DNA of 64,000 nt. It comes from Paragonimus westermani. Taxonomy: Eukaryota; Platyhelminthes; Trematoda; Plagiorchiida; Troglotrematidae. The notes below the pieces were generated by a model. It saw only the letters and a list, made by a program, of their open reading frames with translations. It was not told where the DNA came from and made no database searches. The stretch covers positions 33,353-97,352 of the forward strand of contig QNGE01002980.1 in assembly GCA_008508345.1 (NCBI GenBank), written 5' to 3'. The position numbers and the translations under genes were made by a program. Positions 32,640-45,247 of the stretch are shown piece after piece (position 1 is the stretch's first letter; every line of letters begins with the position of its first letter).

Positions 32640-35600
32640 CATTCGTAGTAACGTTTTCTTCCGGGATAGTCCACATCACTGTTGAGGTGAGCAGCAGTTC
32701 AGCCACAGTACCTTCTGGTTAGGCTCGTGGCTGCTATGATAAGGATGAGTGTTCAGCCGTCAACAATGAATAACAATGCTTGAAAACAGATCTTAACGTG
32801 AACTTCAATCATATCAGGAGGCCGTCTGCAAGCTAAAGTAAACTTCATTTTAGCGTGTAATGTATAAATGACTAGATGTATCAGTGTGGTTACATATACA
32901 GTTGACTCTCCTACGGAATTCACACCGAAACAAACGTTTTTCTGAGTTGAACCAATTGTCTGCTCCCGTGGAGCCCTTGTGGAAGCTGAACATCTTAGAG
33001 AGAGAAGCCCCGGATATGAAGAGGGGCCATTGTACTGGTCACCAGTTAGAAAGACAACGGTGCTCATCAGCGCACAAATTTCCCTCGAAATAGGAGGTCC
33101 ACTTAACGCCAGACAGCTGATGTATCAAGTCTGCAGACGAGTTGGGTTTTCTCAAGTCGATGACATTGATATATCATTAGCTTTACACGAACGAGTGTCA
33201 GTTTTGTCATTGCTACATTTAAAACCATTACCCAGCAATGGAATTATGCAGTGTATTCCGTGGTTCATGTTCGAAAATTCATTGATTAACGTTCAGAAAA
33301 CAGCATGGAATATATGAGTATACTCCTACGAAACGGGTTCGTGTTCTACTGGAACAGCCACATTATGCAGGGAAGGTTGGTTTGTTTGCCATTAACAACA
33401 GCATGAACCTCTCAGAAACGGTGTACAATAAGCACTGTTCTAGCATTCAGGTTAAACACTTCATAGATAGAATAAATATGATTTCTCTTAGTGTATTTTT
33501 TATCTTCGGCACATAGTTAACAGGGTTCAGTGTAACAGGAGAGGCCAACCCCACATTTGATTGAACCCCTCAGAGGTTTCTTTTAAGGAACTGATGTACA
33601 TAGCATTTCAGTCTTATCATCACAGATGGCAATATAGCAGTGGTTCCCAATGATTCTTAACTACTATATAACCATGACAAAAAAAAGGACAGGATAAAGG
33701 ACCTAATTGCTAAAAATGGCTGTCTTGTACAGTGTAGCGGAGACCCAAGTGAATAAAGTTTGTAGCTCGGCATAAATAAACCGCAAACAGTGAACTACGC
33801 CTGAACTTTGTTACACAAATGCGACAATTTGTCAGGTTTCCAACTGTGCATTAGAGAGACATGGATTAACAAACCAGATGTCTCCAGAACCGTCGAGAGA
33901 TTTCACACTTTTAAAGGTTCGTGAGCGGCTCCGACTATTTTAAATTCGTTTCAAAGATGCCTTGAAGTCAAGAGATTTTCCAGCATAGAGGTGGATAACC
34001 TGAATAAATCACGACATAAACGTGAATGTCCGAGGAATACATTGTCAAAAGCAGTCGGAAACAATACCAACACTGAAGTAAACCAGAGAACAGGCTCCGT
34101 CAGTCAAATAGTGACAGACTGGTTAAGGGACTATATCTGAATTAGTTAGTGCACTAAACGAAAATCACTCGCAACCACGACACCTTGCTCACTTCTGTCG
34201 TTTTTTGTCAGCTGTGTGCAAAAAATTATAGAGCGAACACATTTTTCTCACATAAGCTACTCCTGAAAGGCACAAAGCCGACACAGTCTAAGATATCTTC
34301 GAGTTTGGAATGCGGTCAGACGGCGTTAGTCAATGAGTCATGAAGAACAGCCCCATAAGTCTACAATATTTTTTCCTAACGTACCCACTCTCATGAAACG
34401 GTTTAGCGGCCATCTCACACACTTAAGGGAGATGATCCCTGTTACAACACTTGAGCACCCAAACCTTCATTAATTTCCAGGTCCCATTTTCTACATCAGC
34501 TTGCTAACAGAAACACGGGTTGCTACAAGTGCCTTTTTGTAACCATGACGGACGTCTAGGTTACATTGTTTGAAAACGGGTGTTTGTAAACTTAGGAACG
34601 AAGATGTTTATCATCAAAAATATACTAACATATTACACTCTCGATAACTGCCACTTAAATAACGAACAATTATTTTTTCCCCATGGTTTTCATCATGGTG
34701 CCTTTGTCCCTTAATTTAAATCAAAGACTGTGGAAATATTGTGCGGACTATCGAGCTCCGTCATGTAATGATGTGGATGAAGTGTGGAAAAGTTACGCAA
34801 CACAAGAGGTTCGGCTCCCCCATACTTGGCCAATAATGAAAAAAGCGAATATCACACTAGCCTGGATCTACTGCTGGTCATCAACTACTCGGATTTGTCC
34901 GAAAACTCATCAGAAATGCTCACAGCATTGTAACGACAGAGAGCCAAATGTCCGAGTGTTCCAGCGGAATCATTGTATGTTAATTTATGAGTACGGTAAT
35001 ACAGGATGTTTCGGTAAACCTTCAAGGGAAGTAATATTTCCGCATTCTAACGCGTTTTCACTTTGTGTCGCTTCGCTGCTGTAGTATATGAACGTTCCCC
35101 GTCAACCGATCTCAGATGTGGCCTAAAATTCTAGCGTACAAACTGTCAGATTCTAAAACAATACGTCTCTACATCTACCTCCTCTCATATCGCTCACGCT
35201 CAGGCCGACTACTCTGTACCACCTTCTTGATCTTCTTATTGAAACTCCTTCAAAATCGTTTTCAACTTTTAAAACAGCCGACCTGCAAAAAGAATAATGA
35301 TCTGTAATCCAGTCACAGAAAACTGACAGTGAACCTATTCACTGAGTCTTCGTACCTATATTCTAGCCCCAAATTAATCAGAAAAATTGGAGGCTGATAC
35401 AATGGAGATAACAGTTTGACTTATGAACAGTAACAGCAGCAAGAAGCACCGAAACGACGGAAATGAAAGTCATCCATTGGAGAGGCACTGCTCAGATTGC
35501 GTAGAATCTTTCACAAACGGGTTTTTATGCCAACCAAACTACACTTTGTTATTTATTTCATGTTTTATACTCTGTTGACCACATTTCGTGCGTTAAATAA

Positions 35601-36700
35601 CCATGAGTATTGCCGTTTATTTGTGGACCAGCGACAACAATGGGGTGACCACTAAACACAGGACACATTCTCTCACCCCATATTTACTTCGAATACAACT
35701 GGCTGGGGTTGTGCATTCGATGTGTACCCGATAGTCACAGCACTAATGCCATCGGTCCATCCATTTCACTTCATGTTCAAAATTGTACATCGGTTGTCTA
35801 GCATTGTGGCAATTCATAGAAAGGTGAACATGGAGGTATGAAGGTGAGGTAATAGGGTCATGCTTACGAGTGATTCTGATCACGAAATTAATGAGTGGTT
35901 ATAGGCATAATCAACAAACTAGTCGCCATCTGACCAGTTAAAATTGGAAGGCTATTGGTGAATCGGTGCACTGTGGATGTAAGAGAAAATGTAGTAATGT
36001 AGTAATTTACCTACCGATATACATCGAATGAACAGCTTCAGCCAATGTTATTGTTAGTAAATACGGGTGAAATAGGGTGTCCTCTGTTCATTTGTAATCC
36101 AATGATTGCCCCAGGCCCAAAAATAGATGATATAACTCATGATTACTAAACGCAGGAATTTGATCGGCAGTGTACGAAGCTGGATCAACAGAGTACGAAA
36201 CGTAAAATAAACGGGTGCAGTCATTTCGAGTGAATTCTCATCCACTCCATCGTTGAAGCTTGGCCGGGGAGAGATTGTTTTGATGATTGGTCTTGTGGCG
36301 TTAAAAAAACATTATATATTGATTAATTTTTGGCGAACTGTCAACAGACCATTGTCTGCTTGGGGCGCTGAAAGAAAAGTCAACGGCGCCGGTGGCTACG
36401 ATAATTCTTGCATCAAGTCCAGTACCCCTTTATCTTTGGGCCAACAGTGCGCCTACCTAGACGTTGACCGGTGTTTCTTATTCCCCACGAATTGGAACAT
36501 CGCCATGCATACACGAACCAACAATCGTTATCTCAACCATCCATGTGTATTAAATTCAATCTGGACTGTTTGACAATGAGCTAGTTGTCCTCGGAATCGT
36601 TCTTAGAACAGCTTTGGGTGACAAACAATACCCTCGAATGGAAAAGTTCCAGAGAAGCAAATTGTTATTAGTACAGATACAGTATTAGGATCGACCTCAG
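32640..36700. other. Stretch without recognised gene
   Basis: The frames at 32979-33317 (+, 112 codons), 34683-35084 (+, 133 codons) and 32753-33067 (-) have protein-like composition in part but no known motif. No repeat or RNA gene was seen. The region may hold old, unreadable transposons. Confidence 0.45.
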
Positions 36701-36719
36701 ATCGCACCTACTTAGTCTT

Positions 36720-37049
36720 TGATTTAAGGCTGCGTACGCCTCGTACTTAAAATACGGGAACAGAACGGTGCCTGTGAAATACAGATCTGTCAGTTTGGCC
36801 AGCGTAGTGACGAACATCTTCGAGCAGCCAACAAAAGGAAAGTTAGAAGTTCATTTGGACTGCTGCCTGTTTTGTAATTCAGATAAGAACATCTCCGTCT
36901 CGCAATTCTTTTATTGCAAAACAGAATTGGAGACGGACAGCAGAATGTGGTCATACCGCAGATGTAGTGTGACGTGCGACAAGGTGGTATATCAGAAGGT
37001 CTGTGTAAACATACATTCCTTCAGACGAAGTGGAGAGGTGATGTACTGA
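36720..37049 (+). pseudogene. CR1/Jockey-type LINE RT fragment
   Basis: The frame reads SYLKYGNRTVPVKYRSVSLA then SVVTNIFEQPTKGKLEVHL, matching the P-YKKG-R-DP-NYRPVSLTSV-CKI-E-II...L--HL entry segment of CR1/Jockey-like RT. Downstream the QHGF-GRSC motif is unreadable. Only about 90 codons of the RT entrance remain. Confidence 0.6.
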
Positions 37050-39199
37050 ATACCTGTTTCCCAGTGATGCCGAAAGCAGCATATCCACTTTAGCTCACAC
37101 ATTTCTGTCAGCAAGTTGTAATGGGCGGATCCGCTAATGATTAGCCCATGGCTCTTTAGTCAACATCATTTCATGTCAACGACCTAACTGATATTTTTTT
37201 AGTGTCGCTATCGATGTTTGAAGACAACCTTACGGATACTTCCTGAGTTCGGTTACCTAAAACAGACCCACGAATCAATTCCTGACTTTAAAAAATGATC
37301 GATTAAAAAGTGGCTGTAGTTGGTAGACTGCAATAAATTTGGTCGTATCAGCCACTATCATGCCTGGGTATGTACTAGAAGAGGTGAAAGTTAATGTTGC
37401 ATGTAACTAGTTGACATTTCCAACTGCAGTGAATTTAAGATTAACAGCCAGGGGCACAACTTGTTGGCAAATAGATTCTCTTATCGTGGATGGTTATATA
37501 TCTTCAGGATGCTCAGTGTTGATGTTTTATAAGTTCTTCATGATGCGTCAAAAAGAACCCACCGTGCACACTTTTGAAGTGCAATGCGTACAGACACCCA
37601 CCTAGTGAACTAATTAAAAAGCGTGCTATTTACTTGCAGATCGAATAGATCATACGTATATTTTTTATTTCACTGGCATCCACCTTGACTTTTATTCTCA
37701 TCTACCACATAGTAATTCATCGTATGGATAGTGAAATTCTCTGACAGCTTTGCGGGAGCAGCTACTTTTCCTCTGTCAGCACTCGATAGAGTAAAACAGA
37801 AATTTAGGTTAGATCACACAAAGGCAGCTCTCCTCTAAATTGGGATCAGCAGTTGGAATTCTTCTCCAAAAGATGGGGTGCTTCATCACTTTGCCTAGAA
37901 CGTCAACAACACTTCTTATGTACTTTTGCTGAAGTTTGGGTTTTACCTACAATTTATCACTTCCGTTTTGTACACTAGCTTGTATGGTTTCCGTTTCACA
38001 GTTGCTTATCACTTCGGTTGCACGACTGGCCCATAACGACCACTTCCAAGCAGTAAAACAAGTGTTGCTTGTTGCCGTTTTTCCTTGCGATGGATAACAG
38101 AGGCAAAGATGTAGCCTTTCTTGATTGATACACGTACTACGTATGCCGACGTGGCGTCTGCTGATGGTCTGAAAAAACCGCAAGGTAGCTAGAGGATAAC
38201 ATAGTCAGGAGCATTGAAAGCTTTAACAACCCAGTTGAAGTCCGATGACATGTCACAATCAATGGTGGCGCTGTACCAGTGAGGTATGTTTAAAGATTCT
38301 ATTCCTAATAGTAACGTATTGCTGTTTTGCCTTGTACCTAACAACTCTTACTCTCTGTAAATTTGCAGCCGTTTGGTATTCCACTACTTTATGGACTACA
38401 GTCAATGCCAGAGGAGTCCCGAATTACACCATCTTCGGGTATGGCTAAAATCTGCTATTGATCAGGATGATTTTTTGTTTTACTACGGGATTTTGATTAC
38501 CTGGTTTGTAATTAGAGTATTTCGCGTTGGCTTTACTTAGTTGGTCCGTAGTTAACTTCAATATTTCAGACTTGAACGACAGTATTCAATTTTTGCTCTG
38601 GTTTCAGTGACACTCTCATGCAGAGTAAACCACAGAAAGGGATACCATTTTCATGATATGAACAGATTCTAAATTAGTCGTCGCGTCAAGTAACCTAACA
38701 TACAATAAAATCTAACTCTATTGCATGTGTACTCATGAAAACACTGTTCACATATTGGCAATTTGGAGCTGGTGCCATAAACATCAATAAAAATGCCGAA
38801 AGGAATCACAATCGCCTTCAAGACTTAATAAGGTGTAAGTACGTGCTGTCCCTTGCAACTTTCCATTAAACGTTTATCGCTCATATTCTGTCATAGCGTT
38901 ACTCAGGTGGCACGACGGGACTGTCTTAACCGATATGAACACACATACAATCAGTACAGAACGATTAATTATCATATATTGGTGGAATCGTATAGAGAAC
39001 AGAATTCACATGTACCTTGTAACTCGAATAGGTACGCAGCACACAAAAATTCACCAAGGCAATCTACAAGCCGGGGCGACAGACAAATCGTAACAACTTC
39101 TTATAACCGTCTTCTATAAATAACCAAACAAGCTGGGTAAATACCATATGTTCTTAGACCGTGAGTGCGTAGTGACTACAAGAAAGTATTTTTTTACAG

Positions 39200-39403
39200 T
39201 TACATTCCATTCCTTTGAACTGTCCCAACAGATAGTAGGCCACACTCGACAAACATAGCGACTATACTAACTAGTGATAGCGAGAGTTCATTGTATCCTT
39301 TCGATGCTTCCGATTTCCAACCTCCTTTTGTGTCAAGCAAAGCTGACAATTTCTCCTTCCTACGTTGTGAACGATTAAAACTCTTCCCGTGCCTCTCTGA
39401 CAT
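39200..39403 (-). CDS. Hypothetical small ORF with one hydrophobic segment
   Basis: A 67-codon minus-strand frame: a basic N-terminus (SFNRSQRRKEKLSALL) followed by a possible membrane helix (LSLSLVSIVAMFVECGLLSV). A (GA)n tract lies just upstream of the ATG on this strand. It could be an exon of a membrane protein or a chance frame; no family is recognised. Confidence 0.18.
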   Translation of the reverse strand: MSERHGKSFNRSQRRKEKLSALLDTKGGWKSEASKGYNELSLSLVSIVAMFVECGLLSVGTVQRNGM

Positions 39404-39416
39404 AACGGCTTTTTTA

Positions 39417-39434
39417 CTCTCTCTCTCTCTCTCT
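39417..39434. repeat. (CT)9 microsatellite
   Basis: Nine uninterrupted CT units on the plus strand, immediately upstream (on the minus strand) of the small ORF at 39403. Confidence 0.95.
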
Positions 39435-39499
39435 GACGACTCTATTCTAGTGGTTCGTTAACGATACACGTGGTTAACATTCTGAGTTCTGTTTTCCAT

Positions 39500-40490
39500 C
39501 ACCATTATCACTAATATCGCCACCAAAGTCATCAGCATCAACAACAGCATCGATATATCGGTGGTTAACGTTGAGGCTTAACTGTCATATTAGCACGAAT
39601 AAAACAGAAGGGGGAGCGAACTTCACTACCCAAAACTAATTTGTTTGAGCTCGAATGTTAAGCATCAAGGCACCCACATTTTGCAAAGAAACAACCGAAC
39701 TATGTGTTAAAGTAAAGCGTCATCAGTAAGAGAGCCTCCTTACGACTTTCACCACCAAACTTCATTAATTGTATTGACATCACAGTCAACTCGGGAACAT
39801 TCACGCTACTAAGTCCTACTAGCCGCCACCTCACCTAATCTCTCCAGCTATCGATTCTGTGATTCGCAAAGTTGGAAGCCCGCGAGACAAACTTGACTCA
39901 CCAATAGTGGCCGACCCATTTGTTAATGACATTTTATTACGCCCGGTTACCACCGTTTACTCCGCGCCTTACACCACTCTGCCAGGGCATCTAAACAATA
40001 CTCAATGTGGCAGACTACCGGCTGGTAAACTTACCACATGACCTAACCGCCCTAGTCTTTGTAAACATGAAGATTGAACAAAAAGTTAACCTAGCAATGG
40101 CTACCAAATTCTCGCTTCTCAACCCCTGTGCCCTTTACTCGTTAGTAAAACCCGAAGCTTGTGAACGAACACATATATCGATGATCGAACACATGGAGAC
40201 GGTTCACATCTTCCATACTGAGCAGCCAAGTTTCTTGGCATTGTCTTGACCCACATACAACCATGAACATTCTTCCCCCAGCATTGCACGGAGTTTGATA
40301 ACATAACTCAGATGAGATTGTATACTGTTGAATACCTTCGAAACATGTAAGGTCACTTCCAGTTCCCACAAGTTCATTAGAGTTAGCAAAAAATGACGGT
40401 AAACGGGCTTGTAGTCCACTGTCCTGCGGCAGTAGATAACGGCATTTTATGCTCAAACTGAGAAAGCCCCTATATACAACTTTCAACTGA
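39500..40490 (-). mobile_element. RTE-like LINE 3' part, decayed
   Basis: Minus-strand frames, read downward from 40486: FLSLSIKCRYLL (the IRLS-KGRVY segment), QETWLLSMEDVNRLHVFDHR at about 40240-40180 (matching ETWPLRAEDVRRL-VFDHRCL), RLGRLGHVVSLPAGSLPH at about 40045-40005 (LRWLGHVLRMP-DRLP), and SQNR-LERLGEVAASRT near 39855 as the C-terminus. From about 39850 to 39500 it aligns with the 3' UTR of the copy at 28440-28835. The RT catalytic domain is absent. Confidence 0.7.
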
Positions 40491-40499
40491 GCGCATAGA

Positions 40500-41528
40500 C
40501 AAACAAATAATCGGCAAAGATTCCAGTTAGTTACCGTGGGCAGTTGATATGGCGATCCATTTAAATGAGCCTTGCAGGGTCAAGTAAGAGTCCTGTACAT
40601 CAGTTAACTTTCATACGACATTCACACATTAAAATCTACTGTAATTATATAGGCAGGTTCCTATTTCAATTACCATATACCATTTATTCGCTATCATACA
40701 CATATTTCAGTTCAATAAAACATTTTTTGATGCGTTTTGCAGAATGCAGCGTGCCCATCAGCTACCTCTTTCCAGCCGAGCTGATAAGTTTCAATGGCCA
40801 CTAGGTGCATATCCTGAACTTCTTTTGGTTGAAGTTTGGCCTGGAATATTTTAGGTGGGGCCATGTAAAGTGACAGCTCGGGTTAGTAGACCGCTCCTCT
40901 CCCCAGCAAAAATGAAAAGAGGAGTAATCAGAAAAAACTAAATGTTCTGTGTAGACGGGTAGAAAGTACTTAGGGAAACCATAAGGACAGCTTAACACTC
41001 AGGATAGCGTTGCCATCACGAGAATACTTGCAAGAGAAGAGGCATCAGTGGTTAGAATCCTCCCTCATTGGTTGGATAATAACGTAGAGGTGTGGGAGAG
41101 TAGAACAGGCAGTATTTTCTGAGGGTGGTATTTTTGCCACTCACACAAGGGGAGTAAGTGGAACCTGGAAAACGCCCAACTGCCAAAGTGCACTTCGACG
41201 AGTCACAATGTAAATTTTCACGTAATGTTTATTGAGAAAATCCTTTATTTAACAACGCCAGAAGATTTGGGACAAAAAGAAAAGGAGCTTATTATTGTAT
41301 GAAGACCTTTGTTCCAGATTTCAAGTGGATTGTAAAAAATGGCACTTTTTCTCTCATTTTCTCTGTAACAATCTTTTTCGAGTACTCACAAAGACTGCCT
41401 TTAGTTCAACAACCGCACCGGCGGATGGGTTGGCGACCGAACTGTAATAGACTTAATATTGATGAAAATCACTAACCGAGTGTTTCATCGCATGTTTCCG
41501 TTCACACTTTTGGCTTCCTAACGACTGA
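40500..41528. other. Stretch without recognised gene
   Basis: No recognisable coding or repeat feature. Only short open frames are present (40565-40804 +, 40801-40998 -). Confidence 0.5.
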
Positions 41529-41635
41529 TGTTAGGTGAATAGAGCCTAATTGTTGGCCCAAAAGTCTTCTTAATTCAATCTCTGCTGATCACTGGCCTAA
41601 CATCTACATAACTATTTATTCTTCCAACAATTTAA
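41529..41635 (+). repeat. Left LTR trace of CsRn1-like element
   Basis: Begins TGTTAGGTGAATAGAGCC and shares AGCCTAATTGTTGGCC, a CTTCTTAATTCAATCTC-like run and a GCTGATCAC-like run with the right copy at 45248. Similarity fades after about 95 bases. The 5' TG matches LTR convention. Confidence 0.7.
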
Positions 41636-41714
41636 AATGGAACGCTTTCTGCCACCGGAACGTTTCAAAACTGATTCGAACTGTAGAACATCATCAGAAC
41701 AGTGGGCGCATTAG

Positions 41715-41984
41715 TTATGTGTATTCACTAAAATCATATTTGCCGTCAAAATATTTGAACTCAATAAACTCGAAACCCTCAACGATCATGTCTCCCCGTT
41801 TGTTTAGAAAAACATCATAGATTGTACCACATTTGGAGGACGTCATTACAATATTCGAGGAGATAAGTGAGATCGTGAGATAAAATTTTCGCCCGCCATC
41901 TTCTGACAACATATAAACAAGGAAATAAGCAGAATTTTGAACAACCCCTCGAAAGCTAAAGTCATTGGATAAAAGATCGAACAC
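41715..41984 (-). CDS. Unassigned antisense ORF inside the Gypsy element
   Basis: An 89-codon minus-strand frame between the left LTR trace and gag. Its composition is protein-like (SFRGVVQNSAYFLVYMLSED, then GTIYDVFLNKRGDMIVEGFE) but no family is recognised. It could be a chance antisense frame of gag, or an exon or insertion. Low confidence. Confidence 0.15.
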   Translation of the reverse strand: MFDLLSNDFSFRGVVQNSAYFLVYMLSEDGGRKFYLTISLISSNIVMTSSKCGTIYDVFLNKRGDMIVEGFEFIEFKYFDGKYDFSEYT

Positions 41985-42189
41985 TGTCGAACAAAATCAA
42001 AACGTCGCTATTCCAGACTCACTAATCAACGGAATGCAGTCTAAGAGTAGAAGTCAGCAGCTGCTAGAGAACAGGTTACCAGTCCTACAATCTACTTCCG
42101 AAAACAACTGACCAATCTAAAGCCTATTAACACTCCCAGACAGCTTCTTTCCCATGCTGCGCTTTAGCTTCGTATTCCAAGTCTGAGCC

Positions 42190-42740
42190 TAAGTCCCTTT
42201 CTTAACTTTTGGGAAAGCGTGTCAGCGACTGCCAGTGGCAAATGTCGTCTTTGTGGTCACGATAGGCATCCACTTTCCAGATGTCCTGCGAGAGACGCGA
42301 TACATAGAAGGTTTGTTGAAAGAGGCTCTCATTAAAGGGTATGTCGGTCGGCGATACCAACCAGAAACATTACGTCAGTTGCTACACCACTACTTTCCTC
42401 TGGCTGTTACGGCGGCTCCATCCTTCTTCTCTCGAACTGTTGCTGAAACGTCACCAAATGAAGTACCTTTGAAAGCTTTAGCGGACACCAGTAGTTCAAG
42501 CTGTACTGTTCGTGAATATAAGTGGAGAACTAAAAAGTCGGACAGTATAATAAACAGCGATTCAATTTGATCGGCTAGCCAAACCAAGCTCTCTGTATTG
42601 CTTAACTTATGCGTCAATATGCTCCTTGGTCATAGCTTTCTCAAACTTCACAGAAACGCTGAAATTCTTCCTGATGGCAAGGAATCATCGTCTGCTTTTT
42701 ACAGGTGGCTTGCAGCTCACACTGAACCCCCCATAACTTT
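42190..42740 (+). pseudogene. Gypsy gag zinc knuckle and protease
   Basis: A frame across 42230-42310 encodes GKCRLCGHDRHPLSRCPARD: an intact CX2CX4HX4C nucleocapsid zinc knuckle (42243-42284). Downstream the 42235-42570 frame gives LKALADTSSSSCTV, the protease site with D-T-S replacing D-[TS]-G. After a frameshift LSVLLNLCVNMLLGHSFLKL matches the protease C-terminal LGxxFLKLH segment (about 42590-42660). Confidence 0.8.
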
Positions 42741-42859
42741 TTGATACTTAGTGCTCAATGGCGAACCACAACTAAACCGCTCATACGACGAGAAGTTACT
42801 CCGATCAGAAATTGGAACACTTTTGAGAGGCCATATTTTGGAGCAGTCGCTTTTTCCTT

Positions 42860-43425
42860 GATACGCTCACGTATTGGTAATCAAAAACGAACGGCCTAGA
42901 AAGCGAATGACAATAGATTGTAACCAAACCAATAACTGATACACCAAATTCGACGCCTACTCTGTGTCGAAGTTTAACGAGACCGTCGAAAAAATCCCTC
43001 AGCATCCTATCTTCAAAACCTTGAACCTGTAAAGCGCTTCAAAAAAGAGGAAAAACCGTATATCAACTTCGAGGCTTATAGTTTGGACGTATATCGTTCA
43101 AAGTGAACAACGGAATCGCGTGTTTCCAAAGAATGGTAAAGTGACTTATCAGTGACGAGGGACTGTACATCACACCTACTTATATCGAGGATCATAACAA
43201 AAATCTGACAACTTTCTAAGGCTGCTAAAGATATGGCTTGAAGTTCAACGGAAAACATAAGGCTACTGGGGTATAAAATTTTGATCTGATGTATTAAGCC
43301 AGATACGGGAAGACTGAAACCGCCCCGTGACTTACCGCCACCGAGATATCGAATCGAAACGCGCTATTGGTTTTTCTCACTATTCTTCCTGAATATCTCG
43401 TTTTTCTGACAACACTATCCCCCTA
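42860..43425 (+). pseudogene. Gypsy reverse transcriptase, decayed
   Basis: VIKNERPRKRMTIDCNQTNN followed by TKFDAYSVSKFNETVEKIPQ matches the VV-KNE-KRMCVDYSQTIN-YT-LDAYPLP RT entrance. Then GKTVYQLRGL, FKVNNGIACFQRMVK (the FGVTNGVACFQR motif) and ISDEGLYITPTYIEDHNKNL, where the tyrosine-aspartate catalytic box has collapsed to YIED (43181-43192), followed by RYGLKFNGKH. Several stops. Confidence 0.85.
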
Positions 43426-43529
43426 CTCAAAACCTGCACTTCTCTGGGATACACCTCATTAGCGTACCCTTTGAGTCGTTCAATGACGACCTATAAATTA
43501 AGTTAGTTACCACTGTCGAACATCAGTCA

Positions 43530-43880
43530 CTTTCTATTGTGGAGACTGATGCTGCCGCCGCTACTCTAACGCGAAATGGCAGACCCGCGGAACTTTTCTT
43601 TAGAAAGTTGTCACCGAGAGAACATCATTCTTGCGTCCACAGTGAAGCCTACGTTATCATCAAAGCTATCAAGAAATTAAACAGTATTTCTTGGGAACCC
43701 ACTTACGATTGATTATCAATCGAAAGTTTGTCACATCTGCGTGCGACGTTCAACACCACGAGACGATCACGAATAAAGAAGTTCAACGACGGTGTCTCGA
43801 GCTTAATTGCTACGGCTTGGAAGTTGCTCATCGCCCGGGAGGAGAAAACCAGGCCGCTGATGTATTATCCCGCACGCATT
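43530..43880 (+). pseudogene. Gypsy RNase H
   Basis: LSIVETDAAAATLTRNGRPA then AELFFRKLSPREHHSCVHSE match the ETDASD-AISATL-Q-GRPVAF-SR-LS-EQ-Y--VEKEA start of RNase H, with the first catalytic Asp present. Frame 43691-44002 gives CLELNCYGLEVAHRPGGENQ and AADVLSRTH, the W-LEL-F---V-YRPGKEN-AADTLSR end. Confidence 0.85.
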
Positions 43881-43899
43881 ATCTAGCACTGGCCCGAAA

Positions 43900-44620
43900 C
43901 AATGCTTTGAAATGTGGCACTTCATCTGCTCCAGAAATCTACTCTATTCGATTAGGGAGGTTGAGTCTGCCACCGCGTGTTGTTCGATACGCATGGAGCT
44001 GAGGCCGAAATTCTGCATTCCGACAAACTGTTCTTTAGTTAAAGTGATCATCCCCTTTGGAAGATTAGATGTTCATCCCAAGGGACCTCTTTCATCCGCT
44101 ACTGGTAACAAGTAGTTACTAATGGTCATTGATGAATAGTTAAGATTTCCGCTTACGTTTCCTCAACTGGATATGAAGATGTTCACCATTATCAAGTGCT
44201 CCTACCAGCCGTTTCCAATATTCAACATGCCCTTTGACGTGCACTTAAGCCGAAGCCCTGCATATGTCTGCAGAACTGAAAATTTTCTCAAAGAGTGAAG
44301 CCATTGTTTCTAACCAAACCACGACTTAAAACCCCGAGAAAAAGAGCAGGTCGTCAGGCTGAACGGCATAGTTTGGTGAGCGATGGTGCTTGCGACGACA
44401 TCAAAAGGTATGTCACTGGGAATGTGTTTTTCTGAACGCTCTACAGTCCATAAGGTTTTTCTTGTGCACAACAGCAAACATAAACCCAACAGGACAGTTA
44501 TTTTGCTATAACTGAAAATCAACCTAAAGTATACCTATGTCGAGTTGGCTCACCGTTCCGGGACCGGTTTTAATGTGACTTCAACCAAGATCCTCAGAGT
44601 ATGACCCCTTGTTTGATGAG
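43900..44620 (+). pseudogene. Gypsy integrase, fragmented
   Basis: RNLLYSIREVESATACCSIR and MELRPKFCIPTNCSLVKVII then PFGRLDVHPKGPLSSATGNK match the H2C2 end (V--C--C-ELKPRF), the LVKATQPFERLNVDFKGPLPS-TNNK core start, and then LLMVID. After a gap LNGIVW-x-AMVLATTSKGMSL matches the ERLNGTIWK integrase segment. The first catalytic Asp position reads LDVHPKGP instead of xxVDFKGP, so the motif is lost. Confidence 0.8.
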
Positions 44621-45247
44621 GTATAGGTATTCTAGTGTAATTCACGGCATGCTCAGGTTTGCCTCTCCAAGGTGAAAAAAGACGCTCGCCACTCCTCAAC
44701 TAGATTGGAAGACAATTCACGCATTCCTTTCCTAATGAAATCTGATATGATCATAGCAGTTCTGATTCACCTGCTGAAGCTCCTGGCCCAAGTCAACTAG
44801 AACTTGACGTGATATCCGGTCCGCAGACCGACGCCGTCCGATAACAAGTCCCAACTTCGGAATCTTAACCTGAACCTTATTTCGAAAGTCTTGAGAGACC
44901 GGATATAGCATCGCTGTTGCAAAAAAACGATAACGAACTTGCCCAAATAACATGGAGAACAGGGAGGCCCGATGTTAATTTTGTACTCACCCCTGACAGC
45001 ACCTTCAATGGACCTCCCATTAACTGTCGCCTTCAACCTCCTTTCTCTTTAGGACATCATGTGCTCCTAGTTTAGACCTTTTCATCACTCATCCTTGTGA
45101 CTATTCCCAAAACAATCTCTGGAAAACTTTTCTCGAGCAAATGAAAGTAGCCAGAGTGAATGCGATAGACTGCATATTATTGTACATCACTAGGTGACTG
45201 CTTCCTTAAAAGTTTCCGTTTTCCCTCTTCATCTCCCTCACCACAAT

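Larger units (their letters stand above)
37050..39495. other. Stretch without recognised gene apart from a small ORF
   Basis: No domains were recognised. The minus frame 37947-38183 and plus frame 38853-39119 have no supporting motif. The one frame worth noting, 39200-39403 (-), is listed separately. Confidence 0.45.

Noticed and set aside
34683..35084. 133-codon plus frame as a gene
   Set aside because: No motif, no signal peptide and no splice logic; insufficient support.
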